Source: JAJDTQ01 sp965204235
Lineage (GTDB): Bacteria; Desulfobacterota; Binatia; UBA9968; JAJDTQ01
Direction: 5' to 3'
Length of the DNA: 64,000 nucleotides
Assembly: GCA_965204235.1 (NCBI GenBank)
Contig: OZ241979.1
Span: 1,922,001 to 1,986,000, forward strand
The notes below the pieces were generated by a model. It made no database searches, was not told the DNA's origin, and worked only from the letters and a program-made list of their open reading frames with translations. Of the stretch, positions 1-11,894 are shown in pieces; position 1 is the stretch's first letter, and every line of letters starts with the position of its first letter. The position numbers were made by a program, and so were the translations under genes.

Positions 1-1
1 G

Positions 2-166
2 CTTTGCTGGATCACAGGTCTCGATTCCTTGAATGAAGAAGAAACGAAGGAACTCCGAGACGACTGGCGAAGATTGCTTCTTCGGCCACCGGCGGACGAA
101 CAGCAGGTCGAAGGAATGTGGCAAGCAGCTACGGAGGCCCGCGCTCGCATTCTTACAGGCGCCTGA
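2..166 (+). CDS. C-terminal end of an unidentified protein (partial)
   Basis: An open frame enters from the left edge and ends at TGA 164-166, giving 54 residues that begin LCWITGLDSLNEEE and end EARARILTGA. The tail is charged and probably helical. It stops 14 bases before the SNF2 helicase gene on the same strand, so the two are probably cotranscribed. I do not recognise the family. The base composition is clearly lower in GC than the housekeeping genes to the right, as in the helicase gene that follows, which suggests the two arrived together as accessory DNA. Confidence 0.6.
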   Translation, partial: LCWITGLDSLNEEETKELRDDWRRLLLRPPADEQQVEGMWQAATEARARILTGA

Positions 167-180
167 ATTGACGATACGTG

Positions 181-1839
181 ATGCCGGATCCGCCTCTTGA
201 TTTTCCTGTAAGGGTTGAAACGGAAGACACCACCGAATCTGGCGGTTTGGTCCTTCGTTTCCGGCCGGGTTCAAGGCGTGAGGGGGAATCCTGTGAGATC
301 TCGCAGAGGCTCGCAAGCGCCGGGACGTGGGCCTTGGAACTGGATGCTCAGTATCAGGAGCTACTTCGGGCGGGCCGCAGTCCGCGGGTGACTGTTCCCG
401 GTTTGCGGAGAAGGCTTGCGAAGGAGGCGAAGCGCCAGACTTTTGCGGAGTACCGGGAACTTCAATACAGCGTTGGTGAACTGATCAGGCCTTTGCTCCT
501 GAATCCACCGGACCTGGCCGAGCTGTACCCGTTTCAACGGCAGGGCGCAGACTGGCTCGCCGGGCGGCATGGAGGAATTCTGGCCGACGATATGGGTTTA
601 GGCAAGACGGTTCAGGTAATCACGGCCATGCGCCTATTGTTTCACAGGGCGGAACTGCGCACAGCCTTGGTCATTTGTCCAAGAAGTCTCTTCGCAACTT
701 GGGCGCGGGAGTTTCGCCGCTGGGCCCCTGAACTCTGCGTGATAGCACTTTCCCCACCAGCGCATATTCGCGAGACGGCCTGGAAGACTGTAGCGGGAAG
801 CTGTCATGTCCTGCTGACCAACTACGAACAACTGCGCGATCCTGCGGAGGTTTTGAAGAGAACACCCCCTGATTTGATCGTCGCGGATGAAGCACATCGG
901 CTCCGCAATCGCAGTGCAAGAAGTACGTCTGGAAGCTTTCAACTGGAACCCGTGCGTTTCTGGGCAATTACTGGCACTCCTTTGGAGCGAGATCTTGAAG
1001 ACTTGGCTACTCTTTTGTCCCTGGTCGCGCCGAAGAGTTTTGCCCCCACCGATGCGAAGCTGCATCCGTCCTCATTGCGCAGTCGGGCGCGTCCATATGT
1101 ATTGCGGCGCCGCAAGCAGGAGGTTCTGGAAGAATTACCGCCGGTAATAGATACTACTGAGGCTTTGGAGCTATCCGAAGCCCAGGAGCAAGCTTATCGA
1201 AGCGCTGTAAGAGAATACCGACTGAAGAGACAAAGTGGAGACGAACTAGCACTTTTGACCCGACTGCAAGGATTGTGCGATATGGAACCGCAAAGCCGGG
1301 AGAGTTGCAAGCTAGAACGAATCTTGGATCTGCTGGAATATATTCGTCAACAGCGAGAAAAGGCCGTCGTATTTTCATATCGCCTCCAACCATTACACGA
1401 GCTGCAAGTTCGCGCTACGAAGCGCTGGGGCGAAGAAGCGGCTGTTCTTTTAGTCGGATCAATGCACAACGAACAAAGAGACAAGGCGGTGGACTATTTC
1501 CGTAGCGATGCACATGCACTCGTTTTGCTTGCTTCGACTCGTGTTGGAGGTGAAGGTTTGACTTTAGTGGAGGCAAATCATGTATTTTTACTCAATCAAT
1601 GGTGGAACCCTTCAGCCAACGACCAGGCGCGCGATCGAGTACTACGGGTCGGTCAGCGTCGCAAAGTACATGTACACAGGTTCTACTGTCGTGGAACAAT
1701 GGAGGAGAATTTGCAAGACATCCTCGATTCCAAGCGAGAGATATTCAACGAAGCCGTCGAGCGTTTAGGGCAAGACGAGAATTCTGTATGGAAGCACGTG
1801 TTGCACGAGATGGGTATTTCTCGGCTGTTGGCGGATTAG
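181..1839 (+). CDS. SNF2/Rad54-family DEAD/DEAH-box ATPase (helicase-like)
   Basis: About 552 residues. Motif I is seen as DDMGLGKT (around residue 140), the Walker B/DEAH box as VADEAHRLRN (around 240), and the C-terminal RecA lobe as STRVGGEGLTL, with QWWNPSANDQARDRVLRVGQ as motifs V-VI. The order and the WWNP...QA.DR.R.GQ signature are those of SNF2 translocases such as RapA and the HepA group, which move on double-stranded DNA without strand separation. No nuclease or methylase domain is fused, so it could be a stand-alone remodeller or one subunit of a defence system whose partners lie left of the window. ATG 181 is used; GTG 178 is an alternative. GC is lower than in the dnaK-lon region, which points to horizontal origin. 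The adenine methylase downstream may be unrelated, since 120 bases separate them. Confidence 0.88.
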   Translation: MPDPPLDFPVRVETEDTTESGGLVLRFRPGSRREGESCEISQRLASAGTWALELDAQYQELLRAGRSPRVTVPGLRRRLAKEAKRQTFAEYRELQYSVGELIRPLLLNPPDLAELYPFQRQGADWLAGRHGGILADDMGLGKTVQVITAMRLLFHRAELRTALVICPRSLFATWAREFRRWAPELCVIALSPPAHIRETAWKTVAGSCHVLLTNYEQLRDPAEVLKRTPPDLIVADEAHRLRNRSARSTSGSFQLEPVRFWAITGTPLERDLEDLATLLSLVAPKSFAPTDAKLHPSSLRSRARPYVLRRRKQEVLEELPPVIDTTEALELSEAQEQAYRSAVREYRLKRQSGDELALLTRLQGLCDMEPQSRESCKLERILDLLEYIRQQREKAVVFSYRLQPLHELQVRATKRWGEEAAVLLVGSMHNEQRDKAVDYFRSDAHALVLLASTRVGGEGLTLVEANHVFLLNQWWNPSANDQARDRVLRVGQRRKVHVHRFYCRGTMEENLQDILDSKREIFNEAVERLGQDENSVWKHVLHEMGISRLLAD

Positions 1840-1962
1840 GCCCATTTGCTCTTGTCGATGCGTCGTTCCGTTCCCCACAGCGGGCCATGGCGCATCGCAT
1901 TCCCGCCAGCCAAAGAGACAGCGGCCATGGAAAACAGGACGCGGACACCGCAGTAAGCCACC

Positions 1963-2844
1963 ATGGTCCAGTTGCTGAGGCCGGACCCCATCAGGGTATC
2001 GCCGATTCCCGCGGTGAACGTCGCCGCGGTGCCGCAGCGCAGTCCTCTGCGATACCCCGGAGGGAAGACGTGGCTGATCCCCCATGCCCGGCTCTGGCTC
2101 AAGCACGTCAACCCGCGCCCCGCTCTCCTGATCGAGCCGTTCGCCGGTGGCGGAATCGTTTCCCTGACCGCGGTCATGGAAGGGCTGGCGGAGCGGTGCC
2201 TCATGGTCGAACGGGACCACGACGTGGCGGCCTTCTGGCATGCGGCGCTGAACCATGGCCCTCGGCTATGCGAGAAGGTCGCGGGCTTCGAGCCCACGCG
2301 AGAGGCGGTAGAAGGGCTATCTCGCAGATGTCCGCGCGACGTGATCGAACACGGCTTCCGCACGCTCGTGTTGAACCGCACGCGACGTGGCGGCATCCTT
2401 GCGGAGGGCGCGTCCTTGAGCCGTCTGGGAGAGAACGGAAAGGGGGTCGCGTCCCGATGGTATCCGGAGACGCTCACGAAACGCCTGCGAGACATCACCC
2501 GGCACGTGGAACGGATCGGTTTTTGCGAGACCGAGGGGATGAAGCTGCTGCAGGCGCTGTTGGGCGTTCGTGGATCGGTCGTTTTCGTGGACCCACCTTA
2601 TACCGCGGGCGGCAAGCAGGCCGGCAAACGGCTCTATGCCTGCAACGAAATGGACCATTCCCGCCTGTTCGCAATGCTTGCCGACAGCGGCACGGACTTC
2701 CTCATGACCTATAACCGGGCGCCAGAGATCGAATCCCTGATCCGAAAACACCGGTTCCATGCCGTCCAGGTCCTGATGAAGAACACGCATCACGACCGCA
2801 TCCCGGAACTCGTCATCACCCCGCGTCCGGTGTTCGTCGATTGA
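1963..2844 (+). CDS. Dam-type DNA adenine N6-methyltransferase (D12 class)
   Basis: 293 residues. The D12-class motifs are visible: LRYPGGKTWLI near residue 30 (AdoMet-side PGGK), EPFAGGG near residue 58 (motif I), and the catalytic DPPY in FVDPPYTAGG near residue 210. The enzyme should transfer a methyl group from AdoMet to adenine N6 in double-stranded DNA. No restriction nuclease gene is adjacent, so it is either an orphan methylase or the remaining half of a restriction pair. Target specificity cannot be read from the sequence. The first 25 residues precede the conserved core and are poorly anchored; an internal start would lose little. A family A repeat begins 11 bases after the stop codon. 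Confidence 0.87.
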   Translation: MVQLLRPDPIRVSPIPAVNVAAVPQRSPLRYPGGKTWLIPHARLWLKHVNPRPALLIEPFAGGGIVSLTAVMEGLAERCLMVERDHDVAAFWHAALNHGPRLCEKVAGFEPTREAVEGLSRRCPRDVIEHGFRTLVLNRTRRGGILAEGASLSRLGENGKGVASRWYPETLTKRLRDITRHVERIGFCETEGMKLLQALLGVRGSVVFVDPPYTAGGKQAGKRLYACNEMDHSRLFAMLADSGTDFLMTYNRAPEIESLIRKHRFHAVQVLMKNTHHDRIPELVITPRPVFVD

Positions 2845-2854
2845 CTGCCCGTAA

Positions 2855-2915
2855 GCGCGTCCTTCGACTTCGCTACGCTACGCTCAGGACGAACGGGGTG
2901 GTGTTCGGAGCTTCC
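2855..2915. repeat. Family A MITE-like repeat, partial copy A1
   Basis: Contains the core GCGCGTCCTTCGACTTCG followed by CTCAGGACGAACGG and one element end, the complement of GGAAGCTCCGAAC, at 2901-2915. The other terminus is missing. It lies 11 bases downstream of the methylase stop. The core pairs CGTCCT with AGGACG and could form a hairpin. Confidence 0.8.
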
Positions 2916-2989
2916 GGGAGCCTCTCGGCATTACGGGAGCCGGTCATCGCGGGAACCGGTTGAACCATGCTCTCCGCAGCGGTCTGAAC

Positions 2990-3082
2990 CCTGGGAGCGC
3001 GGACATCCTGCCCGCACGCCGGCGACAGGCTGCGACAGCAGGATGCGGGCAGGAGGCAGGCAGGATGCCCGCGTTCCCAGGG
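2990..3082. repeat. Inverted-repeat element (third small repeat type)
   Basis: The left arm (about 2990-3015) reads CCTGGGAGCGCGGACATCC and is mirrored by the right arm (about 3056-3082) ending GATGCCCGCGTTCCCAGG. The centre also holds matched GCGGGCAGG/CCTGCCCGC blocks. The 93-bp unit would fold into a long imperfect hairpin. Hairpins of this type ('CTGGGAGCGCGGGCATCCTGCC') are scattered in many high-GC bacterial genomes. Here it sits between the methylase and the grpE promoter. Confidence 0.7.
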
Positions 3083-3172
3083 AAATCCTCCCGGGAAAAT
3101 CCGTTTCCCCAGCCCGCCATCGTCCTGCTCTCCGGGCGTGGGATGGTCGTGGTTTCGGCGGTTTCGGCTACC

Positions 3173-3200
3173 TTGACAAGGCAAGGGGCGATGATTAACT
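3173..3200 (+). promoter_or_regulatory. Candidate sigma-70 type promoter of the grpE-dnaK-dnaJ-lon run
   Basis: TTGACA (3173-3178) is followed after 16 bases by TTAACT (3195-3200), about 30 bases before the grpE start. The -35 is perfect and the -10 is moderate. I see neither a CIRCE inverted repeat nor a sigma-32 type -10 (CCCCAT), so heat regulation is not evident here. Confidence 0.5.
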
Positions 3201-3230
3201 TCCCTCGACCGTTTCGGGCGAGACGAGGGT

Positions 3231-3899
3231 ATGGCGGAAGAAACCAGGGAAAAATCCAAGGATCCGGAGAAAGAGGCTCGGCAGGACGAGGCTCCGCAGG
3301 ACGGGGACACCGCGACCCCGCCGAAGGTCCCCGAGACGGAGGCAGAGGCGGAGGAGGGGCAGGCTCCCGCGCCGGAGCCATCGGAGGTCGAGGGGCTGAG
3401 GACGGAGCTGGAGGCGGCGAGGGAGGAAGCCCGGCGCAGTCACGACCAGCTCCTGCGGGAAGCAGCGGAGACGGAGAACTACAAGAAGCGCGTCGCCCGC
3501 GAGAAGCACGACGCCATACGGTACGCCAACGAAGCGCTGGTGCGCGACCTGCTGCCGGTCATCGACGACTTGGAGCGAGCTGTCCAGCACGGCGAGGGCG
3601 ACGCGGGGTCGCTGCGGGACGGCGTCGAGCTGGTGCTCAAGGGCTGCCTCGAAGCGCTCCAGAAGCACGGCGTGACCCGGGTCACCGCCAAGGGACAGCC
3701 CTTCGACCCGGAGAAGCACGAGGCGTACGCCCATATCGAGACCGACGAGTACGAGGCCAACATGGTCATGGACGAGGTTCGCCGCGGTTACTACCTGGCC
3801 GACCGGCTGCTGCGCGCGTCCCTGGTGAGCGTCGCCAAGGCCGCGTCTTTACAGGATAAAGAGAGCGGCCCGGTTGAACCCGACCCGACCGATGATTAG
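3231..3899 (+). CDS. grpE: GrpE nucleotide exchange factor for DnaK
   Basis: 222 residues. The first 60 or so are highly charged and low-complexity (Glu/Pro/Ala). A coiled coil follows (about 65-115, ELEAAREEARRSHDQLLREA), then the family core with LVRDLLPVIDDLERAVQH and the C-terminal beta domain with PFDPEKHEAYAHIE and VRRGYYLADRLLRAS. GrpE releases ADP from DnaK and resets the chaperone cycle in the cytoplasm. ATG 3231 follows a clear promoter and is the only good start. dnaK begins 42 bases downstream, so the genes form a chaperone operon. hrcA, often upstream in this operon, is absent. Confidence 0.97.
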   Translation: MAEETREKSKDPEKEARQDEAPQDGDTATPPKVPETEAEAEEGQAPAPEPSEVEGLRTELEAAREEARRSHDQLLREAAETENYKKRVAREKHDAIRYANEALVRDLLPVIDDLERAVQHGEGDAGSLRDGVELVLKGCLEALQKHGVTRVTAKGQPFDPEKHEAYAHIETDEYEANMVMDEVRRGYYLADRLLRASLVSVAKAASLQDKESGPVEPDPTDD

Positions 3900-3941
3900 G
3901 TTCACACGGAAGACACGAGAAGCAGACAAGGAGACCATGAG

Positions 3942-5855
<1,914 letters not shown>

Positions 5856-5865
5856 GGACCCGCCA

Positions 5866-6978
5866 TTGGACAAGAGGGACTACTACGAAGTCCTCGGCTT
5901 GGGCCGCAACGCCGGCGAGGACGAGATCAAGAAGGCGTACCGCAAGCTGGCGCTGCAGTACCATCCCGACCGGAACCCCGGTGACAAGCAGGCGGAGGAG
6001 AAGTTCAAGGAGTTGTCCGAAGCCTACCAGGTGCTCGCCGACCCGGAGAAACGGGCCAAGTACGACCAGTTCGGCCACGCCGCCTTCGGGGAGACCGGCC
6101 CCTTCGCCGGGGGGTTCGACTTCTCCCACGGCTTCGAGGACATCTTCGGCGACATATTCGGGGAGTTCTTCGGGGGTTCCCCCCGCCGGGGCAGGGCCCG
6201 GGCCCAGCGGGGCGACGACCTGCGTTACAACCTGGAGATCAGTTTCGAGCAGGCCGCCTTCGGCGCCGAGAAGAAGATCAAGATCCCGCGCCACGGAGCC
6301 TGCGACGAGTGCGAAGGCGCCGGCGCCGCAAAGGGGACGTCGCCGCAGACCTGCCCCTCCTGCAAGGGGTCGGGACAGACCGCCTTCCAGCAAGGCTTCT
6401 TCACCGTGTCCCGGACCTGCAACCAGTGCGGCGGCCAGGGCCGGATCATCACCCACCCCTGCCCGTCGTGCAACGGGGCGGGGCTGTCACGGAAGTTCCA
6501 CACCATCAACGTCAAGATCCCGGCAGGCGTCGATACCGGTTCCCGGCTGAAGCTGCGGAGCGAGGGCGAGAACGGCGCCCGGGGCGGCCCGCCCGGGGAC
6601 CTGTACGTGGTCATCATCGTCCAGGACCACGCGATCTTCGCCCGGGACGGCTCGGACGTGATCTGCGAGATGCCCGTCAGCTTCGTCAACGCCACCCTCG
6701 GCGCCGAGATCGAGGTGCCCACGCTGGAGGGGAGGGTGAAGATGAAGATCCCCGCGGGCACCCAATCGAACGCGGTCTTCCGGCTGAAGGGCAAGGGGAT
6801 CAAGGACGTGCACGGGGGACGCAGGGGCGACGAGCACGTGCGGGTGTTGGTGGAAACCCCCACACGGCTCAGCGCGCGCCAGAAGCGGCTGCTCAAGGAG
6901 TTCGCCGAAGAAGGCGGCGAGGAAGCCCAGCCTATTGCCAAAGGGTTCTTCGAGAAGGTAAAGGAACTGTTCGATTAG
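5866..6978 (+). CDS. dnaJ: Hsp40 co-chaperone DnaJ
   Basis: 370 residues. The J domain starts DYYEVLGLGRNAGEDEIKKA with the HPD tripeptide in YHPDRNPG. A Gly/Phe-rich linker follows (around 75-110). All four zinc-binding CxxCxGxG repeats are present: CDECEGAG, CPSCKGSG, CNQCGGQG and CPSCNGAG. Two C-terminal substrate domains and a dimerisation tail complete it. DnaJ delivers substrates and stimulates ATP hydrolysis by DnaK. The start is TTG 5866, ten bases after the dnaK stop, because the conserved DYYEVLG begins at once and no ATG or GTG is available. Confidence 0.98.
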   Translation: MDKRDYYEVLGLGRNAGEDEIKKAYRKLALQYHPDRNPGDKQAEEKFKELSEAYQVLADPEKRAKYDQFGHAAFGETGPFAGGFDFSHGFEDIFGDIFGEFFGGSPRRGRARAQRGDDLRYNLEISFEQAAFGAEKKIKIPRHGACDECEGAGAAKGTSPQTCPSCKGSGQTAFQQGFFTVSRTCNQCGGQGRIITHPCPSCNGAGLSRKFHTINVKIPAGVDTGSRLKLRSEGENGARGGPPGDLYVVIIVQDHAIFARDGSDVICEMPVSFVNATLGAEIEVPTLEGRVKMKIPAGTQSNAVFRLKGKGIKDVHGGRRGDEHVRVLVETPTRLSARQKRLLKEFAEEGGEEAQPIAKGFFEKVKELFD

Positions 6979-6997
6979 GGTAACGCAAGGGTAACGA

Positions 6998-9478
<2,481 letters not shown>

Positions 9479-9526
9479 GCCGCCCGCGCGCCGAGCCGGA
9501 GCCGCGGCGCCGGTTCTGATACGCCC

Positions 9527-10633
9527 ATGAAACTTCGGGACCTGGGAGAGTTCGGGCTCATCGACCTGATCCGGAAAAGGACGCCCCCCGGGCCCGGCGT
9601 GCGGCTGGGGATCGGCGACGACGCCGCCTGGGTCTCCACCGCGGAGGATTCCCTCCTGTTCACCTCGGACCTCCTCGTCGAAGGGGTCCACTTCAACCCG
9701 GAGTGGATCTCGATGCCGGACCTCGGACGCAAGTCCCTGACCGCAAGCCTCAGCGACATCGCCGCCATGGGCGGGCGTCCGGCCTATTTCCTCCTGTCGC
9801 TGGCCCTGCCCGACGTGGGCGCCCGGCAGGCGGCCGCGCTGGTCCGCGGCGTCCACGCCCTCGCCGCGGAGCACCGGGTGGCGCTGGTGGGAGGCGACAC
9901 CTGCGCCGCGGACCGTCTGGTCATCGACGTGTTCCTGGCCGGGTACGCGCCCTATGGCGCCGTCACCCGGGCCGGCGCCGAGGCGGGGGACGACATCTAC
10001 GTGACCGGCACCCTGGGCGACTCGGCGTTGGGCCTGTCGCTGCTTTCCGAGCCCCGCCCCAAGGTATCGGCAAGGGACCGGAACTACCTGGTCCGGCGGC
10101 ACCACCGCCCCACGGCGCGGGTGGAAACCGGCATGGAACTGGCCAGGGAAGGCTTGGCCAAGGCCATGATGGACGTGAGCGACGGCCTCGCCCAGGACCT
10201 CGGGCGCATCTGCCGGGCCAGCGGCGCCGGCGCGGTGGTGCGGCAGCAGCGCGTGCCCCTGTCCCCCGCTTTCGTCCGCGTTGCGGAGCCCCGGGACGCG
10301 GCCTGCGCGCTGGCCGGGGGCGAGGACTACGAACTGCTCTTCACCGCGGCCAGCCACGCGCGCAAGGGAGTGGAGCGCGTGGCCCGGCGCACCGGCGTCC
10401 CCATCACCCGCATCGGGGAATGCGTGCCCGGAAAGCGCGGCCTTGCGCTGGTGGACCCGCAGGGCGAACGCGTCCCGCTCACGGCAACGGGCTACGACCA
10501 CTTCAGGGAAACCCGGAACCATTGCTCCGTTCGTCCCAAGCGTAGCGTAGCGAAGCCACCCGTTCATCCTGAGCGTAGCGAAGCGAAGTCGAAGGACGCG
10601 CTTTCCCATACCGACGCCTCCGGCAGGTCGTAA
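9527..10633 (+). CDS. thiL: Thiamine-monophosphate kinase, 3' end rewritten by a MITE
   Basis: 368 residues. The AIR-synthase-like fold shows the N-terminal GEFGLIDLI, the metal/ATP site LGIGDDAAWVS, SDLLVEGVHF, LVGGDTCAADRLVIDV and the C-terminal AGGEDYELLF. ThiL phosphorylates thiamine monophosphate to the pyrophosphate cofactor. Family members are usually 310-350 residues. Here residues from about 327 on (after TGYDHF) are translated from a family A repeat and end SHTDASGRS, so the native stop has been lost and about 40 foreign residues added. Activity probably survives, because the active-site blocks are upstream. larB follows after 2 bases. Confidence 0.95.
   Translation: MKLRDLGEFGLIDLIRKRTPPGPGVRLGIGDDAAWVSTAEDSLLFTSDLLVEGVHFNPEWISMPDLGRKSLTASLSDIAAMGGRPAYFLLSLALPDVGARQAAALVRGVHALAAEHRVALVGGDTCAADRLVIDVFLAGYAPYGAVTRAGAEAGDDIYVTGTLGDSALGLSLLSEPRPKVSARDRNYLVRRHHRPTARVETGMELAREGLAKAMMDVSDGLAQDLGRICRASGAGAVVRQQRVPLSPAFVRVAEPRDAACALAGGEDYELLFTAASHARKGVERVARRTGVPITRIGECVPGKRGLALVDPQGERVPLTATGYDHFRETRNHCSVRPKRSVAKPPVHPERSEAKSKDALSHTDASGRS
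10507..10609. repeat. Family A MITE-like repeat, copy A2 (inside the thiL 3' end)
   Basis: Begins with the terminus GGAAACCCGGAACCATTGC at 10507 and carries two copies of the core: a short one at about 10530-10557, and a full one at 10561-10606 ending GTCGAAGGACGCGC. The opposite terminus is lost. It provides the last 40 or so codons of thiL. Confidence 0.85.
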
Positions 10634-10635
10634 TC

Positions 10636-11385
10636 ATGGACGAGGAGAAGCTCGCGCAACTGCTGGAAGAGGTCCGGCGCGGCGAGGCCACGGTGGAGCA
10701 GGCCCTGAAGCGGTTGCAGCACCTGCCCTTCGAGGACCTCGGTTTCGCCAAGGTGGATCACCATCGGGCCTTGCGGCAGGGGTTTCCAGAGGTCATCATG
10801 GGGGAGGGCAAGGAAGTCTCGGACATCGCCGCCATCGCGCGCGCCATCCGCAAGCGCGGCGTGAGTGTGCTCGTCACCCGGCTGTCCGAAGGGAAGATGG
10901 ACGCGTTGCAACCGCGGCTCCGCGGGTTCCGCTACCACCGGCAGGCCCGAGCCGCCACGTGGCGGCCCAAGGACGCCCCGCCCACGGGGAAGGGCGCCCT
11001 GGCGGTGGTGTGCGCGGGCACCTCCGACATACCGGTGGCGGAGGAAGCCGCGGTGACCGGCGAGGTCATGGGCAACCGGGTGGAACGGATCTACGACGTG
11101 GGCGTCGCGGGCCTGCACCGGCTGTTGGACCGCCACCGGCAACTCACCGAAGCCGCGGTCCTCATCGTGGTGGCGGGAATGGAAGGGGCGTTGCCCAGCG
11201 TGGTCGCGGGGCTGGTGCGGCGGCCCGTCATCGCCGTGCCCACCAGCGTGGGCTACGGGGCCAGCTTCCACGGCCTGGCGGCGCTGCTCGCCATGCTCAA
11301 CTCCTGCGCCGCGGGGGTCACCGTGGTGAACATCGACAACGGTTTCGGCGCCGGCTTCGCCGCGTCGCTGATCAACAGGGACTGA
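10636..11385 (+). CDS. larB: LarB-type pyridinium-3,5-bisthiocarboxylate mononucleotide pathway carboxylase/hydrolase
   Basis: 249 residues. The N-terminal helical block (LAQLLEEVRRGEATVEQALK, then LPFEDLGFAKVDHHRALRQG) is typical of LarB. The PurE-like core follows with VVCAGTSDIPVAEEAA and the C-terminal PTSVGYGASFHGLAALLAML and GVTVVNIDNGFGAG. LarB carboxylates nicotinate adenine dinucleotide and cleaves the phosphoanhydride as the first step to the nickel-pincer cofactor of lactate racemase-type enzymes. LarC and LarE are not in the window. PurE is the alternative, but the N-terminal extension and the length (PurE is about 160 residues) argue for LarB. Confidence 0.88.
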   Translation: MDEEKLAQLLEEVRRGEATVEQALKRLQHLPFEDLGFAKVDHHRALRQGFPEVIMGEGKEVSDIAAIARAIRKRGVSVLVTRLSEGKMDALQPRLRGFRYHRQARAATWRPKDAPPTGKGALAVVCAGTSDIPVAEEAAVTGEVMGNRVERIYDVGVAGLHRLLDRHRQLTEAAVLIVVAGMEGALPSVVAGLVRRPVIAVPTSVGYGASFHGLAALLAMLNSCAAGVTVVNIDNGFGAGFAASLINRD

Positions 11386-11387
11386 CA

Positions 11388-11415
11388 CGGGAATCCCCCG
11401 CACGGGGGAATCCCG
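11388..11415. other. Short hairpin between larB and the archease gene
   Basis: CGGGAATCCCCC (11388-11399) pairs with GGGGGAATCCCG (11404-11415) with one mismatch and a 4-base loop. It begins 3 bases after the larB stop. No T-run follows, so it may be an RNA-processing or weak attenuation structure, or a relic of a repeat. Confidence 0.4.
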
Positions 11416-11447
11416 ACGGCGGGGACGCCCTCGAGGAATCACCGAAA

Positions 11448-11876
11448 ATGGCCGACGAGGACAAGAAATACAGGCTCTTGAGACGATCCAACGAACTGAG
11501 CATCCGGCTCGCCGGCGACTCCCTGCCGCAGGTCCTGGCGGAGGCGGGGTTCGCGCTGTTCGACGTGATGATCGACCCCGCTGCGGTGGAGACCCGCGAG
11601 AGCATCGCCCTGGAGGTGGAAGGCGTGGACCACGACGAGTTGATGGTCAACTGGATGCGGGAGCTGCTCTACGCCTACCAGGCCAACGACTACGTGCTGA
11701 AGGAGTTCGAAGTACGCGAGGCCGGCGAGTATTTCGTGCGCGCGGAAGCCCGGGGAGAGAAATACGATCCGGACCGCCACGAAGTGCGCGAGACCATCGG
11801 GGCGGTGGCCGAACGGCTGAGCCACCTGGGCAAGGTGGGAGACCAGTGGACCGCCCAGGTGGGGTTCGAACTCTGA
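11448..11876 (+). CDS. Archease-family protein with altered metal-site motifs
   Basis: 142 residues. The family pattern is visible: SLPQVLAEAGFALFDVMIDP, then VEGVDHDELMVNWMRELLYAY, EARGEKYDPDRHE and a C-terminal Trp-x-Ala-x-Val strand. Archeases help the RNA ligase RtcB become guanylylated and turn over. The usual N-terminal H-T-A-D element is here RSNEL, and the usual C-terminal F-D-(I/V) ends as F-E-L, so the metal-binding acidic residues are changed or absent. No rtcB is present nearby. ATG 11448 is chosen because the conserved fold begins about ten residues later. The gene may encode a diverged archease with a different partner. It lies 18 bases before the HD gene. Confidence 0.75.
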   Translation: MADEDKKYRLLRRSNELSIRLAGDSLPQVLAEAGFALFDVMIDPAAVETRESIALEVEGVDHDELMVNWMRELLYAYQANDYVLKEFEVREAGEYFVRAEARGEKYDPDRHEVRETIGAVAERLSHLGKVGDQWTAQVGFEL

Positions 11877-11894
11877 TCGTCCGCGGGGCCTCCC

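Noticed and set aside
3121..3230. CIRCE or sigma-32 heat-shock control before grpE
   Set aside because: No TTAGCACTC-N9-GAGTGCTAA dyad and no CCCCAT-type -10; only a sigma-70-like promoter is seen.
9479..9526. Rho-independent terminator after lon
   Set aside because: The GC-rich stretch can fold, but there is no T-run and thiL follows directly.
10636..11385. PurE (phosphoribosylaminoimidazole carboxylase) for the larB gene
   Set aside because: The protein is about 90 residues longer than PurE, with the LarB-specific N-terminal helical region.
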